Assembly: GCF_026210795.1 (NCBI RefSeq)
Contig: NC_089432.1
Span: forward strand, 4,712,001 to 4,776,000
Direction of reading: 5' to 3'
DNA: 64,000 bases
Source: Rhizophagus irregularis
Lineage: Eukaryota > Glomeromycota > Glomeromycetes > Glomerales > Glomeraceae
Part shown: positions 35,194 to 44,616 of the stretch, one piece after another
Layout: the number at the start of each line of letters is the position of its first letter
How positions within the stretch are numbered: position 1 is the first letter of the stretch
Program-made: the position numbers and the translations under genes
Notes under the pieces: model-generated
The model's input: the letters and a program-made list of their open reading frames with translations, nothing else
What the model was told of the DNA's origin: nothing
Database searches by the model: none

Positions 35194-38100
35194 ATGGAAT
35201 GGTACCATGTTTGGAACGCTGGATATATAAACCATAAACAAGAACATGACCTAGGAGTGATAGAGCCAGAGGAATGTTTAGCATGTGAAATATGTAATCC
35301 AATAGAAAGAGAAGTATCAGCAGCATTCAAGAAATTTTGGGATGCTTTATTTAAATTCGAGGATACAATACTAATGTACAATAATGTGACACATAAAGAA
35401 TTATTGAATTTATTAAGTATGGACAATAGAGAAAGGGAGGATACAATACATAAAGGAAAATGTAGGAATATAGTAGATAGAATAATTGAATCAATAAGGT
35501 ACAGACAACAACCAAAAATGAAGGAAAAAGGATTGAGAATAATAATTGTAGTAATTGTAAGGGATTGTATTGAAGGAAACTTGGAAAATGAAGTATTTGA
35601 TCGATTGATAGGATGTCCAGAAATAATGAAACATGGATACATTTTAGAAGATTGGGATGTTGAAAATAGATTTCAAAAATTTTGGGATTGGTATAACACG
35701 ATATTGGAAAATGAAATGAAAGCAATACATGTTAAGAAGTTAGCAATAAAGTTATTCAGGGATTTATTATATGAAGAAACAGAAGATCTGTTGAGGAGTG
35801 AAAAGGTAGTTGAATTAATACTCCAGATAGAACATCAGAATAGATGTGAGGTAGACACTCAAGAAGGAAAGGATGCATGGAAGAGATTGATGCAGAAAGT
35901 AGGACAAAGATTTATTGACACCAAACAATTTACAAGGGAACCTGAGGACCCAGAAAGTGATAGTCCTGAAAGTTATGAATTAGAGGACAGTGATGGTAGT
36001 ATACATTATGAAATAAAAATAGAGGATGATGTCGAATGGACAGTAGAATCATTAAAAAGAAAAATTGAAGAAATGGGTGGAAGGTTCACTGACAAAGATA
36101 TACAAAGGATGTGGGACCTAAGGATAAGGATAGAATTGATATTAACAGAGGACTTTTTAGGTACATTTTTCGAATTAATGAGACTAAGTGATGAAAAATT
36201 AAAAGATGAAATAAATGAATGGTTAACAAAAGAAACATTAATATGTGGAAATTGTAGGAATAGAAAGTTACCTGATATGATAGCAGACATTGGACAATGT
36301 AAAAATTGTGAACAAAAAGAATTATTAGAATTAAAGGATGACTTAGAAAAACTAGGATACGAATTAAATGTGTCAGAAATAGAGAGAATAAGAAAATTCA
36401 GGATAAGCAATAGTATAATATTAACAACGGAATTTATGGAAAAATATTTTCAGGAAATTGATACGAATGACAAAGAATTAAGGACAAAATTATATGAATG
36501 GATAAATGAAAATACCACATTTTGTGATGAATGTGGAATAAGATGGATGAACAATAAATTTGACGAAGGAAAAACCAAGTGTAGGGATTGTGAAAATGAT
36601 GAAAATGAAATTGATATCAGGGTCAAAAGATTAAAACAAATATGTGATGATAATAAAATAGAAATAACTAATGGAGAGCTATTGAGGTTAATCAGTATGG
36701 GATATACTGATGGAGAAATACTGGATCAAGAATTTATTGAAATATTTCAAGGAAATAAAAATGATTTGGAGAAAAATTTAAGGCGGATATTAGATAAATT
36801 TCTAAAACAGCAAGCTGGAATTGAGGATAGTGAAAGTAGTGGAAATGAATCTGATAATGAAAAATCGGATGGATTTGAAAAAGAATCAGATGGATCTGAA
36901 AAAAATGGAGAAATTTTAAATCCAAATGATACCGATAGCAATGAAAATTTTGAAGAACCTTATGAAGAAAACATTATAAATAGACCTGGTTTTGACTCAA
37001 GTGAAAGTTCAGAATCAAACTCTGAAGATAAAAGTGAAATATCTGATTATAATATAGAAAATTTATTTGAAACATCTTTAACACCACCGATACCACCAAT
37101 CCTACCAATAGTACCAATAATTATGGGAGCAACAAGAGCTGAAGTAAGGGAAGATTTTAGAGCGGCTTTACTAGCAGCAACAGGACATGACATAGGAGGT
37201 AATTGGGCAGGATTAGTCGCAGCCAACCCATTAGCAAATGCAATTGAGGATGCAGGAAATGTAGCTGGAGGAATAATTAGTATGCCACAATTTTATGGAA
37301 GGGAAGAAGAAGACATAAACGATTGGGTAAGACAATTTGAAACAGCATTTACTGCCATAGGAAAAGCAGCAGGAGCAAATGGAGCTAGACAAGCAGCAAT
37401 GGCAGCTACCTGTTTGAAAGGTGCAGCAGCACAATGGTATAATGAAAAGAAGGAAGCAAACAATGGTCATTTGGTAAATTGGCAAGATAACGATAATGAT
37501 AATGATTTAAAACATAGGATTAAACAAAGATTTACCAGGGAAGATGTTAGAAAAAGGAAAATGTTAGAATTAAGGAAAATAACACAAGGAGTAAATGAAA
37601 ATGTTGAGGCATATACGATAAGGTTTAGACAAATATTAAGGATAGCTACCAGAGGCCATGCATTAGATGATGAATTACAAGTGGATAATTATATCGAAGG
37701 ATTAACACCAACATTGGGATATCAAGTCAGAAGACAAAACCCAGCAAATTTAAATGATGCAGTGAATACAGCAAGAAGAGAGGAGGAAGCTACTAATGAA
37801 TTAATAAGAAAGACACATGGTATATCAGTTAGTACCCAAAGAAAAGGAATCGATATACAAGATGACAAACCAAAGAATATATTTGAAAAACCATTGGAGA
37901 AAAATTATGAGGATGACCTTGCCGACATGTTTAAAAAATTAGAGGTAAAACTAGTAAATCAACTTGGAGGGCAAAAGAGACCACCAAACAATAATAATAG
38001 ACAAGGACCACCACCTCGAGCATGTTATAATTGTAAACAACCAGGACATTATGCAAATGAATGTAGGGTAAATAATGGTCAAAGAAACTATGGAAGACCA

Positions 38101-38781
38101 AATAATCAAAATTATAATAGAAGATCAAATAACTATAATGGAAGACCAAACAACTATAACAGACCACCAAACCACCAAAACAATAATCGAGGATTCAATG
38201 TAGTGGAATATGATAATTATAATGACCAATATGACCAATATGATTATGATAGTCAGGATTATCAGGATAATTATGACCAAGGATATAGTTATGACGACCC
38301 GTATTATCAAGATAATGATGTAACATTTAACCATGTTGATCAAGATTTTTATATTGGTGAAAGACAAACGAGAAGTAACATAAAAAATAGGTCAAGTAAT
38401 CGAGATGTAGATATGGAAATTGACCAAGAACAAGCACGAAGAAGGAATAATAAATATGCAAGCCAAGAGGAAAGGGCAGCAGCATTACCAAAAAGAGGAT
38501 TCACTGATGAAAGTCTGAAAAAAGCACAAGAAGCAAGGAGAAATAATAATACATGTGGAAATTGTGGACAAAGAGGTCACTATGCAAAACAATGTAAAAA
38601 TGAACGTGTTGAAGGTATTCATAGGACAAGCGCATTTCAAAGAAATATACCAAAATATAACGTATTAGAGGATATGAAAAGTACCAGAGCAAATGCAACT
38701 TTTTCACAAATTATAGATATGAGCCCAGAACAAAGAAAAATATATTATGATGGTATGAGAAGGTATCCACAAACAGATTGA
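35194..38781 (+). CDS. Gag polyprotein, 1195 aa, with long N-terminal extension
   Basis: The structural protein of the element. The canonical gag domain is at about residues 640-900: GGIISMPQFYGREEEDINDW, VRQFETAF, WYNEKKE, then ENVEAYTIRFRQIL. It is followed by two CCHC knuckles, CYNCKQPGHYANEC and CGNCGQRGHYAKQC, separated by an Asn/Tyr-rich linker. The first ~640 residues are unusual for gag. They contain CEICNP near the start, paired-Cys motifs CGNCRNRKL..CKNCEQ and CDECGIRW..CRDCEN that look like small C4 zinc ribbons, and an acidic Ser-rich stretch. Ordinary Ty3 gags are a few hundred residues long. The ORF ends with TGA followed directly by CTA and an in-frame continuation into protease. 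Confidence 0.9.
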   Translation: MEWYHVWNAGYINHKQEHDLGVIEPEECLACEICNPIEREVSAAFKKFWDALFKFEDTILMYNNVTHKELLNLLSMDNREREDTIHKGKCRNIVDRIIESIRYRQQPKMKEKGLRIIIVVIVRDCIEGNLENEVFDRLIGCPEIMKHGYILEDWDVENRFQKFWDWYNTILENEMKAIHVKKLAIKLFRDLLYEETEDLLRSEKVVELILQIEHQNRCEVDTQEGKDAWKRLMQKVGQRFIDTKQFTREPEDPESDSPESYELEDSDGSIHYEIKIEDDVEWTVESLKRKIEEMGGRFTDKDIQRMWDLRIRIELILTEDFLGTFFELMRLSDEKLKDEINEWLTKETLICGNCRNRKLPDMIADIGQCKNCEQKELLELKDDLEKLGYELNVSEIERIRKFRISNSIILTTEFMEKYFQEIDTNDKELRTKLYEWINENTTFCDECGIRWMNNKFDEGKTKCRDCENDENEIDIRVKRLKQICDDNKIEITNGELLRLISMGYTDGEILDQEFIEIFQGNKNDLEKNLRRILDKFLKQQAGIEDSESSGNESDNEKSDGFEKESDGSEKNGEILNPNDTDSNENFEEPYEENIINRPGFDSSESSESNSEDKSEISDYNIENLFETSLTPPIPPILPIVPIIMGATRAEVREDFRAALLAATGHDIGGNWAGLVAANPLANAIEDAGNVAGGIISMPQFYGREEEDINDWVRQFETAFTAIGKAAGANGARQAAMAATCLKGAAAQWYNEKKEANNGHLVNWQDNDNDNDLKHRIKQRFTREDVRKRKMLELRKITQGVNENVEAYTIRFRQILRIATRGHALDDELQVDNYIEGLTPTLGYQVRRQNPANLNDAVNTARREEEATNELIRKTHGISVSTQRKGIDIQDDKPKNIFEKPLEKNYEDDLADMFKKLEVKLVNQLGGQKRPPNNNNRQGPPPRACYNCKQPGHYANECRVNNGQRNYGRPNNQNYNRRSNNYNGRPNNYNRPPNHQNNNRGFNVVEYDNYNDQYDQYDYDSQDYQDNYDQGYSYDDPYYQDNDVTFNHVDQDFYIGERQTRSNIKNRSSNRDVDMEIDQEQARRRNNKYASQEERAAALPKRGFTDESLKKAQEARRNNNTCGNCGQRGHYAKQCKNERVEGIHRTSAFQRNIPKYNVLEDMKSTRANATFSQIIDMSPEQRKIYYDGMRRYPQTD

Positions 38782-38793
38782 CTACAAGAATCA

Positions 38794-39321
38794 ATGAACA
38801 ACATTGAAGCAGAACATTTAACTGCATTAAGAGGTAAATTAATAATAAACCAAGAATTAAAGGACGTAATGTTTGATACAGGAGCAGCAGTAAATGTAAT
38901 AACTAGTCAGATAATGGATGAAATGGACCTAAAAATTGAGGAACCAAGTACAGTAAGATGTGTGATGATAAATGAGGATAAATTAGCATCTAGGGGTACC
39001 ACGACAATATACATACAATTTGGGGATAAGGAGATACCCATTAAGGTTGAAGTAATTGATTCAGGAAAAAACGAAATTGTGTTAGGAAATGGAGTATTAG
39101 ATATGTTTAAGGCGAATATAGATTACACGGATAAAACAATAATAATTAGAATGAATGATGAAACTATGGATATACCAGTAAAATACACACAAAGGACCAT
39201 TAAAGGGTTTGAAGAAACATTTGATGAAGAGGAAATATTGGAGGAATTATACCAGGATGAATTGTATAACATATATGAAGATGACCATGAAGGTCAGGAA
39301 GATGAAAATTTTAAAGTATAA
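38794..39321 (+). CDS. retropepsin-like aspartic protease
   Basis: The active-site motif is MFDTGAAVNVIT (DTGA), followed by a beta-rich domain with IVLGNGVLDMF matching the second retropepsin hallmark. It cleaves the element's polyproteins. It is in the same frame as gag. Gag stops at TGA 38779-38781, and the first ATG here is only 12 bp further, so stop-codon readthrough could fuse them. It ends at TAA 39319-39321; the pol frame is a different one. Confidence 0.88.
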   Translation: MNNIEAEHLTALRGKLIINQELKDVMFDTGAAVNVITSQIMDEMDLKIEEPSTVRCVMINEDKLASRGTTTIYIQFGDKEIPIKVEVIDSGKNEIVLGNGVLDMFKANIDYTDKTIIIRMNDETMDIPVKYTQRTIKGFEETFDEEEILEELYQDELYNIYEDDHEGQEDENFKV

Positions 39322-40796
39322 GTCTTGGTCAGAATGATACTGAAGAGACGATAAAGAAGCACAAAAGTGACCATGAAAAATTTACTGAAAAATTTAAAGT
39401 AGGGGACATAACCAATGAACAAAAAGGTAAATTAAAGGTATTAGTAGAAAAATATAAGGACATATTTGAGTACGATGGTGAAAAATATAACAGGACAAAC
39501 TTAGTAAAACATGAAATCAGATTAAAAGGGGGTACTGAACCAATAGCCCAAAAGAGGTACAAAGAAAATGATGAAAAAGGTAAATTCATCAGAAAAGAGG
39601 TTGAAGAAATGTTAAAAATGGGAAAAATTAGAGAATCTAGAAGTCCATGGTCTTCACCAGTGACTCTAGCAGGGAAAAAGTCGGGAAATTATAGATTTTG
39701 CATCGACTATAGAAAATTAAATAAAGTTACAATAACAGATGCATATCCATTACCGAGGATTGATGAACAATTAGAAAGGATAAGTTCAGGAAAATGGTTT
39801 ACCAGTCTAGATTTAGCATCAGGGTTTAATCAGATAGAAATGGCTGAGGAAGATATTGAGAAAACAGCATTCATATGCTCAGCAGGATTATATGAATATA
39901 ATGTCATGCCATTTGGGTTAACAAATGCACCTGCAAGTTTTCAAAGGTTAATGGATAAAGTATTAAAGGAATACCTAAATGAATTTGTGATAGTATACAT
40001 TGATGATATAATGATATATTCGAAAAATTTTGAAGACCACCTAAAACACATAAAGTTAGTGTTAGAAAAATTAAAGGAAGCCAGTTTAATACTAAAGTTA
40101 AAGAAATGTATATTTGGAAAAACAGAAATAGAATTTTTAGGACATGTAGTCGGTAAAAATGGATTAAAACCAAGTCCAGGAAAGGTTGAAAAGATACAAA
40201 AATTAACAGCACCTATAAATATAAAAGGTGTAAGGTCAATATTGGGGTTATGTACGTATTATAGAAAATTTATTAAAGATTTTTCAAAAATAGTAAAACC
40301 AATAACATCTTTATTGAGAAAAGATGAAAAGTTTGAATGGGGCATCAAACAACATGAAGCATTAGAAATATTAAAAAGGAAATTAACCGAAGAACCGGTG
40401 TTAAGACAACCAGATTGGTTAAGGAAATTTATATTAATTACAGATGCTTCAGGAATAGGATTAGGGGCAGTGTTAGCTCAAAAAGATGATAAAGGTCAAG
40501 AATATGTAATAGAATATGCCAGTAAAAGTTTAAACAGGACAGAACAAAGATGGCCAATAACCGAACAAGAATGTTATGCAATTGTATGGGGAATACAACA
40601 TTTCCATAAATACTTGATCAATAGAAAATTTGAGGTAGTAACAGACCATGCAGCTTTGAAGGGATTAATGACTGCAAAAGTACCAAAAGGAAAGAGATCA
40701 AGATGGGTCATGGAATTGGAACAGTATGATTTTGAAATAACCCATAGACCAGGAAAAGAAAATAAAAATGCAGATGCCTTATCAAGAATAATATAA
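39317..40796 (+). CDS. reverse transcriptase - RNase H
   Basis: The frame is open from 39317, with the first ATG at 39609. The region before it already reads as pol (LVEKYKDIFEYDGEKY, KHEIRLKGGTEPIAQKRYK), so translation should begin upstream by frameshift, splicing or a non-ATG start. RT blocks: SPWSSPVTLAGKKSG, YRFCIDYRKLNKVT, PLPRIDEQLE, WFTSLDLASGFNQIEM, MPFGLTNAPASFQRLM and the catalytic YIDDIMIYS. The connection domain follows, then RNase H with LITDASGIGLGAVLAQ, YAIVWGIQHF and VVTDHAALKGLM. All catalytic aspartates are present. It ends ADALSRII. Confidence 0.95.
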
Positions 40797-40832
40797 ATAG
40801 ATGGGTAAAAGAGTCACTTTTCAAAAATAAAA

Positions 40833-41096
40833 ATGGAACAAGTGGTAAGAAATACAAATCATAAAATAAAGGATATAATCGAAAATTTAGAAGGTATAAC
40901 AAAGGAATTAAACAGGATAAATTATAACTATAAATTCAAAGCCAAAAATTTTGAAGATAGTGAAGAAAGACCATTAATATTGGAAACTCAAGAGGAAATA
41001 TTACAAATAGAGGTGATATTAAGTAAAGTAAACAAGCTAAAATTATCAGAATTATGTAAAAATGGGACCCAAAATAATAATCATATGTGGAGTTGA
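40833..41096 (+). CDS. small coiled-coil ORF between RNase H and integrase (87 aa)
   Basis: Begins MEQVVRNTNHKIKDIIENLE and is helical and charged. It is in the RT frame but separated from it by two stop codons. It overlaps the start of the kinase-integrase ORF by 35 bp in another frame, an arrangement compatible with coupled translation. Function unknown. Confidence 0.45.
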   Translation: MEQVVRNTNHKIKDIIENLEGITKELNRINYNYKFKAKNFEDSEERPLILETQEEILQIEVILSKVNKLKLSELCKNGTQNNNHMWS

Positions 41097-42843
41097 TGGT
41101 ACTGGAAAAACATTCATTGTAAATAAACTTATAAAAGAATTTGAAAAAGTAGGACAAAGTGTGAGGTTTAACACCTTTAAAAGGAGAAGAGAGGACAATG
41201 ATAAGTATAAAATACCAAAGAAAGGTATAGAATGGGAATTCAGGAAGGAAGTTGTCGAACAAATCAACAGGAGAATGGAAGAACATGATAATGAGGATTG
41301 GTTAATATTAGATAAAAGTCCCTATAGTGAGTACTTTTATCAACAAACACCATCATTCGACAGAGGATACATAACAAGATATGAGAACCACCTATTAGAA
41401 AAGGAAGTATTTAGGAACAAAAGGATAATTGATGAATCAATAGTGATATTTTTAGAAAATGAAAAATGTTGGGAAAATTACAAAGGTAGAGAATATTCGA
41501 AAAAGGATCAAGGACATAAAACATCATATCCATTATTAGATGAAGAAAGATATATGGAGATGGTGAAATCATTTAAAGAATGTCAAGATATTTACGAAGG
41601 AGAAAAATATGCTAATATTAAAATATCAAATAATGACACAGATTGGGAAAGAGTATATAATAAAATAATAGAATTAGATGGAGATAAACCACCAATAGAG
41701 GTTAAAAATGTTGAGATTAAGGATAACATCAGAGTAACTGATGGTAAAAAGCATATTGAGAAAAATGGTAAAAACATCAGAATAATAGAAGACTTTGAAA
41801 AGATGGGAGCACTATATTTAGCTCACAGTCATGAATTATCGGCACATATGGGAATCAAAAGTACTTATGATAATTTAAAAGATAAATATTATTGGGAAAA
41901 CATGCTGAATGATGTTGAAAGATATGTAAGGACATGTGATGAATGTCAAAGAAGAGGAAAACCACAAGGGAAAAATGAATTACACCCAATTAAAGTAGTA
42001 GAACCATGGTATCAAATCGGGATTGACTTTGTTGGACCATTGAACACAACAACAAATGGTAATAAATACATCATAGTAGCAATGGATTATTTTACAAAAT
42101 GGCCAGAAGCCAAAGCAGTAAAAGAAGCAACTGCCAAAGAAGTATCAAAATTTATTTATGAAGACATCATTTGTAGACATGGATGTCCAATGAAAATATT
42201 GAGTGATAGAGGAAGTCATTTCAATAATGAAATGATTAAGGAATTAATGGAAAAATTCAAAATTAAATGGAATTTTTCTACAAGTTATCATCCAGAGACA
42301 AACGGACTTGTTGAAAGATTCAACCGAACATTAGGTCAAGCATTAGCAAAATTATCAACCAAAGATGATTGGGATCAAAGGATAGCACCCATATTATTTG
42401 CTTACCGAAATAAAAAGCATAGTTCAACAAGAATTCGACCATTTTATTTAACATACGGAAGAAATGTACGGACAATAATGGATGAAAATATCAAAGAAAT
42501 TAACCTAAGTGATAGAATAGTTGGATTATTAGAGGAACTACCAAGAATCCGACATGAAGCCAAAGAACAAATACTGAAATCTCAAACAAAACAAAAAGAG
42601 TATCATGACAGAAAAATAATCAAAGAACACACCTTTGGAATTGGAGATAAAATACTACTCTATGATAAAGCCAAAGCACAACAACTATCGGGAAAATTAG
42701 AATCAAAATGGTTGGGACCATTTTACATTCATGAAATACTACCGAATGGAGCTTATAGAATTAAAAATATTAAAGGTGTCATCAAGAAGATACCTGTAAA
42801 TGGAGAATTATTAAAGACTTACCATACACCGATGAGTAAATGA
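41062..42843 (+). CDS. thymidylate-kinase-like domain fused to integrase (593 aa)
   Basis: The first ~210 residues look like a P-loop nucleoside/nucleotide kinase. KIIIICGVDGTGKTFIVNKL is a Walker A of the thymidylate-kinase type. LILDKSPYSEYFYQ resembles the substrate-binding DRY...S..AYQ segment of dTMP kinases, and GREYSKKDQGHKT may be the lid. A linker follows, then a retroviral-type integrase. Its zinc-binding part is HSHELSAHMG...CDECQRR, and the DDE core has GIDFVGP, LSDRGSHF and NGLVERFN. A GPF-type module (WLGPFYI...NGAYRIK) closes it. Integrase inserts the cDNA; the kinase domain could raise dNTP supply during reverse transcription (inference). The kinase is not a normal part of Ty3 pol and lies exactly between RNase H and integrase. 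The start is the ATG at 41062, just before the P-loop. Confidence 0.88.
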   Translation: MGPKIIIICGVDGTGKTFIVNKLIKEFEKVGQSVRFNTFKRRREDNDKYKIPKKGIEWEFRKEVVEQINRRMEEHDNEDWLILDKSPYSEYFYQQTPSFDRGYITRYENHLLEKEVFRNKRIIDESIVIFLENEKCWENYKGREYSKKDQGHKTSYPLLDEERYMEMVKSFKECQDIYEGEKYANIKISNNDTDWERVYNKIIELDGDKPPIEVKNVEIKDNIRVTDGKKHIEKNGKNIRIIEDFEKMGALYLAHSHELSAHMGIKSTYDNLKDKYYWENMLNDVERYVRTCDECQRRGKPQGKNELHPIKVVEPWYQIGIDFVGPLNTTTNGNKYIIVAMDYFTKWPEAKAVKEATAKEVSKFIYEDIICRHGCPMKILSDRGSHFNNEMIKELMEKFKIKWNFSTSYHPETNGLVERFNRTLGQALAKLSTKDDWDQRIAPILFAYRNKKHSSTRIRPFYLTYGRNVRTIMDENIKEINLSDRIVGLLEELPRIRHEAKEQILKSQTKQKEYHDRKIIKEHTFGIGDKILLYDKAKAQQLSGKLESKWLGPFYIHEILPNGAYRIKNIKGVIKKIPVNGELLKTYHTPMSK

Positions 42844-43075
42844 TAACTATCATCAATGGACTTAGAAAAATAAAGATAATTTATAATCATGTGAAATAAA
42901 ATCACATGACATAAAAATAATTTTCGAAAATAGGAAAAACTAATGAAAATTTCCTAAGAAAGACCGAAGTGAAATCCGGTACAGGAAAACCGTAGACTTA
43001 ACAAACACATGATAAACCGCAGATGTAGACGCAGCAAAAAGGAATATTTAAAACGCAGCTGAGTCAAGTGACAAT

Positions 43076-43147
43076 GCATGTTTGATTTAGTGGTATAATT
43101 CGCACCTACCACTTCGAGACACGAGTTCGATTCTTAGAATAAATTTA
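43076..43147 (+). other. decayed tRNA-Gly-like sequence in the retrotransposon
   Basis: GCATGTTTGATTTAGTGGTA leads into ATAATTCGCACCTACCACTT, then GAGACACGAGTTCGATTCTT. Order and spacing match a eukaryotic tRNA-Gly: acceptor strand GCATGTT, an A-box-like TTTAGTGGTATAATTC, an anticodon-loop-like CTACCAC and a B-box-like GAGTTCGATTC. The 3' acceptor strand and the anticodon stem no longer pair well, so it is probably not a working tRNA. It lies ~105 bp before the 3' LTR. Confidence 0.6.
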
Positions 43148-43169
43148 ATGTGGGCATTAAATTTTTATG

Positions 43170-43180
43170 CGGGGGATAGT
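43170..43180 (+). other. polypurine tract
   Basis: GCGGGGGATAG immediately precedes the 3' LTR (one T between). This is the usual position and composition of the plus-strand primer, and the only G run in the neighbourhood. Confidence 0.75.
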
Positions 43181-43783
43181 TGTAATGCCGTAGTATATCT
43201 AGTAAATTTATTAATTGTGAGGCGCAGTATTATATTTAGTCTTAGTGTATAAAATTTTAACTTATTTTTATTTTTATTTTAATTGGACCGAGAAGTCGTT
43301 AAACTAATAATCACATGGATTAAGGTAATTGGTCCGTGATGACCTTAAACTATTAGTCACGAGATTTAAGGATAAATGAAGATCCGAAAGATACTAAATT
43401 GAATGAAATCAAGTGATCTGAGATGTCAAGTGAGTAATTTGTTGATCACTACGTTAATATTATAAATCATAATTCAGGAGTTTATGATGATCAAATGGAT
43501 ACAAAATTAAGATAATGGAAATACTTTAAAACAATGGAAATACTTTAATAATTTAAATCCATGAATTGAAATTATGAATTTAGTTACACAAGAACAAACA
43601 TAAAAGGGCGTGAAGATCACCTTTTGAGAGAAAAGGAGACGAATTTTGTTATGAATTATTTATTTTATCATTTAATGTTATTAAACCAAGCATATTATTG
43701 TATTTATTTATATTATTAATAAAGAGTCATTTTGTTAATACCTGAGGTGGCAAACATAATTCTCTATGGGCTCAGGTGTTACA
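43181..43783 (+). repeat. 3' LTR
   Basis: 603 bp, from TGTAATGCCG to GTGTTACA. It looks the same as the 5' LTR throughout, and is followed directly by the duplicated CTGG. Confidence 0.95.
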
Positions 43784-43986
43784 CTGGTGACATCTGTTAC
43801 GGTAATCCCGGCTGGGATCCGGATGTCATTTGGTGGATTTGCGTTGTCCGTAAAGTATATTCTTCCGTTTGGAGACCCAAGAGAGCCTATTCTTAAAACG
43901 ACGTTTCCACCGAGGTCAACACAACATGTGTTGGTATTTATATACGAGAACAAACCGGCGAATCTCATTGTAATATCTGTTTTCAT
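43784..43986 (-). pseudogene. 5' half of a small host ORF split by the retrotransposon
   Basis: The minus-strand frame starts MKTDITMRFAGLFSYINTNT and runs through VDLGGNVVLRIGSLGSPNGR to PAGITVTDVT, where the insertion cuts it. It continues in frame in the segment 32889-32714. G+C content and codon use are more gene-like than the spacer around it. There is no recognised domain; Gly/Ile/Val alternation suggests a beta-rich protein. The gene may have further exons. Confidence 0.7.
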
Positions 43987-44616
43987 TTTGGTATAAAGTA
44001 GACAGATAACGTGTGAAAGTTAAGTATTTTTTTTTTCGCTATAATTATGTAGATCACAAAGAACAATTAACTGACTGTTCGCCATCGTCCGTCACTTGAA
44101 TACTACGATCAAAGAGTTAGTTCTTACCGTGTTTTTTTCTTGGTAACAAGTTAATGAAATATTTCAACGAAAAATAAAGTAAAGAAGAACAGCGTTGGTA
44201 ATAATTGTTTGTTGAAACTTTTTTTTTTTTTTTTAAAAAAAAAACTGTAACGCATCTTTATTAGGATTTATTTATAAAATATATGGTCCTAGCTATAAGA
44301 TACTTAGAGCCAAACGTGCCAAACACGTTAACCCTATAACAGAGTTTACTGTTTGTTGAAACTTTAAAGGTATCTAAGTATGTATATAAATGATTTAATA
44401 ATTATGAGATTATAGTGATGTAAAGCGGAACCTAAAAAGGAAATAAAATTCCGGTAGAAATGATACATATATATTTCTGGTAATAAAATTCTTAATGTTC
44501 AGGACTTGTAACAATAGAAAAAAAAAATTAAAAAATTTACGCACTTTTCCAAGAAAAATTTTTATTAATACATGCGAAAATAAATACAGGATCCGGGACG
44601 TAGCCCGCAATACATA
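43987..44616. other. spacer
   Basis: Upstream region of the split ORF on its minus-strand side. No further gene is visible, and there is a T/A homopolymer tract at 44218-44245. Confidence 0.4.

Larger units (their letters stand above)
32890..43783 (+). mobile_element. complete Ty3-type LTR retrotransposon
   Basis: A 10.9-kb element bounded by 603-bp LTRs and a 4-bp duplication, CTGG (32886-32889 and 43784-43787). Order: LTR, primer-binding site, untranslated leader, extra ORF, gag with zinc knuckles, protease, RT-RNase H, small ORF, nucleotide-kinase-like domain fused to integrase, tRNA-like sequence, polypurine tract, LTR. Integrase after RNase H defines the Ty3 (Metaviridae-like) order. 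The LTRs look identical by eye and all main frames are open, so it should be a very recent insertion. It has no chromodomain. Distinctive features are the 5' ORF, the unusually long gag and the kinase domain. Confidence 0.95.

Noticed and set aside
35024-42000. Many minus-strand frames inside the retrotransposon, up to 155 codons
   Set aside because: They are antisense shadows of gag and pol, which are supported by conserved domains on the plus strand.
43076-43147. Functional tRNA-Gly gene
   Set aside because: The 3' acceptor strand does not pair with the 5' strand and the anticodon stem is broken, so it is listed as a tRNA-like relic only.
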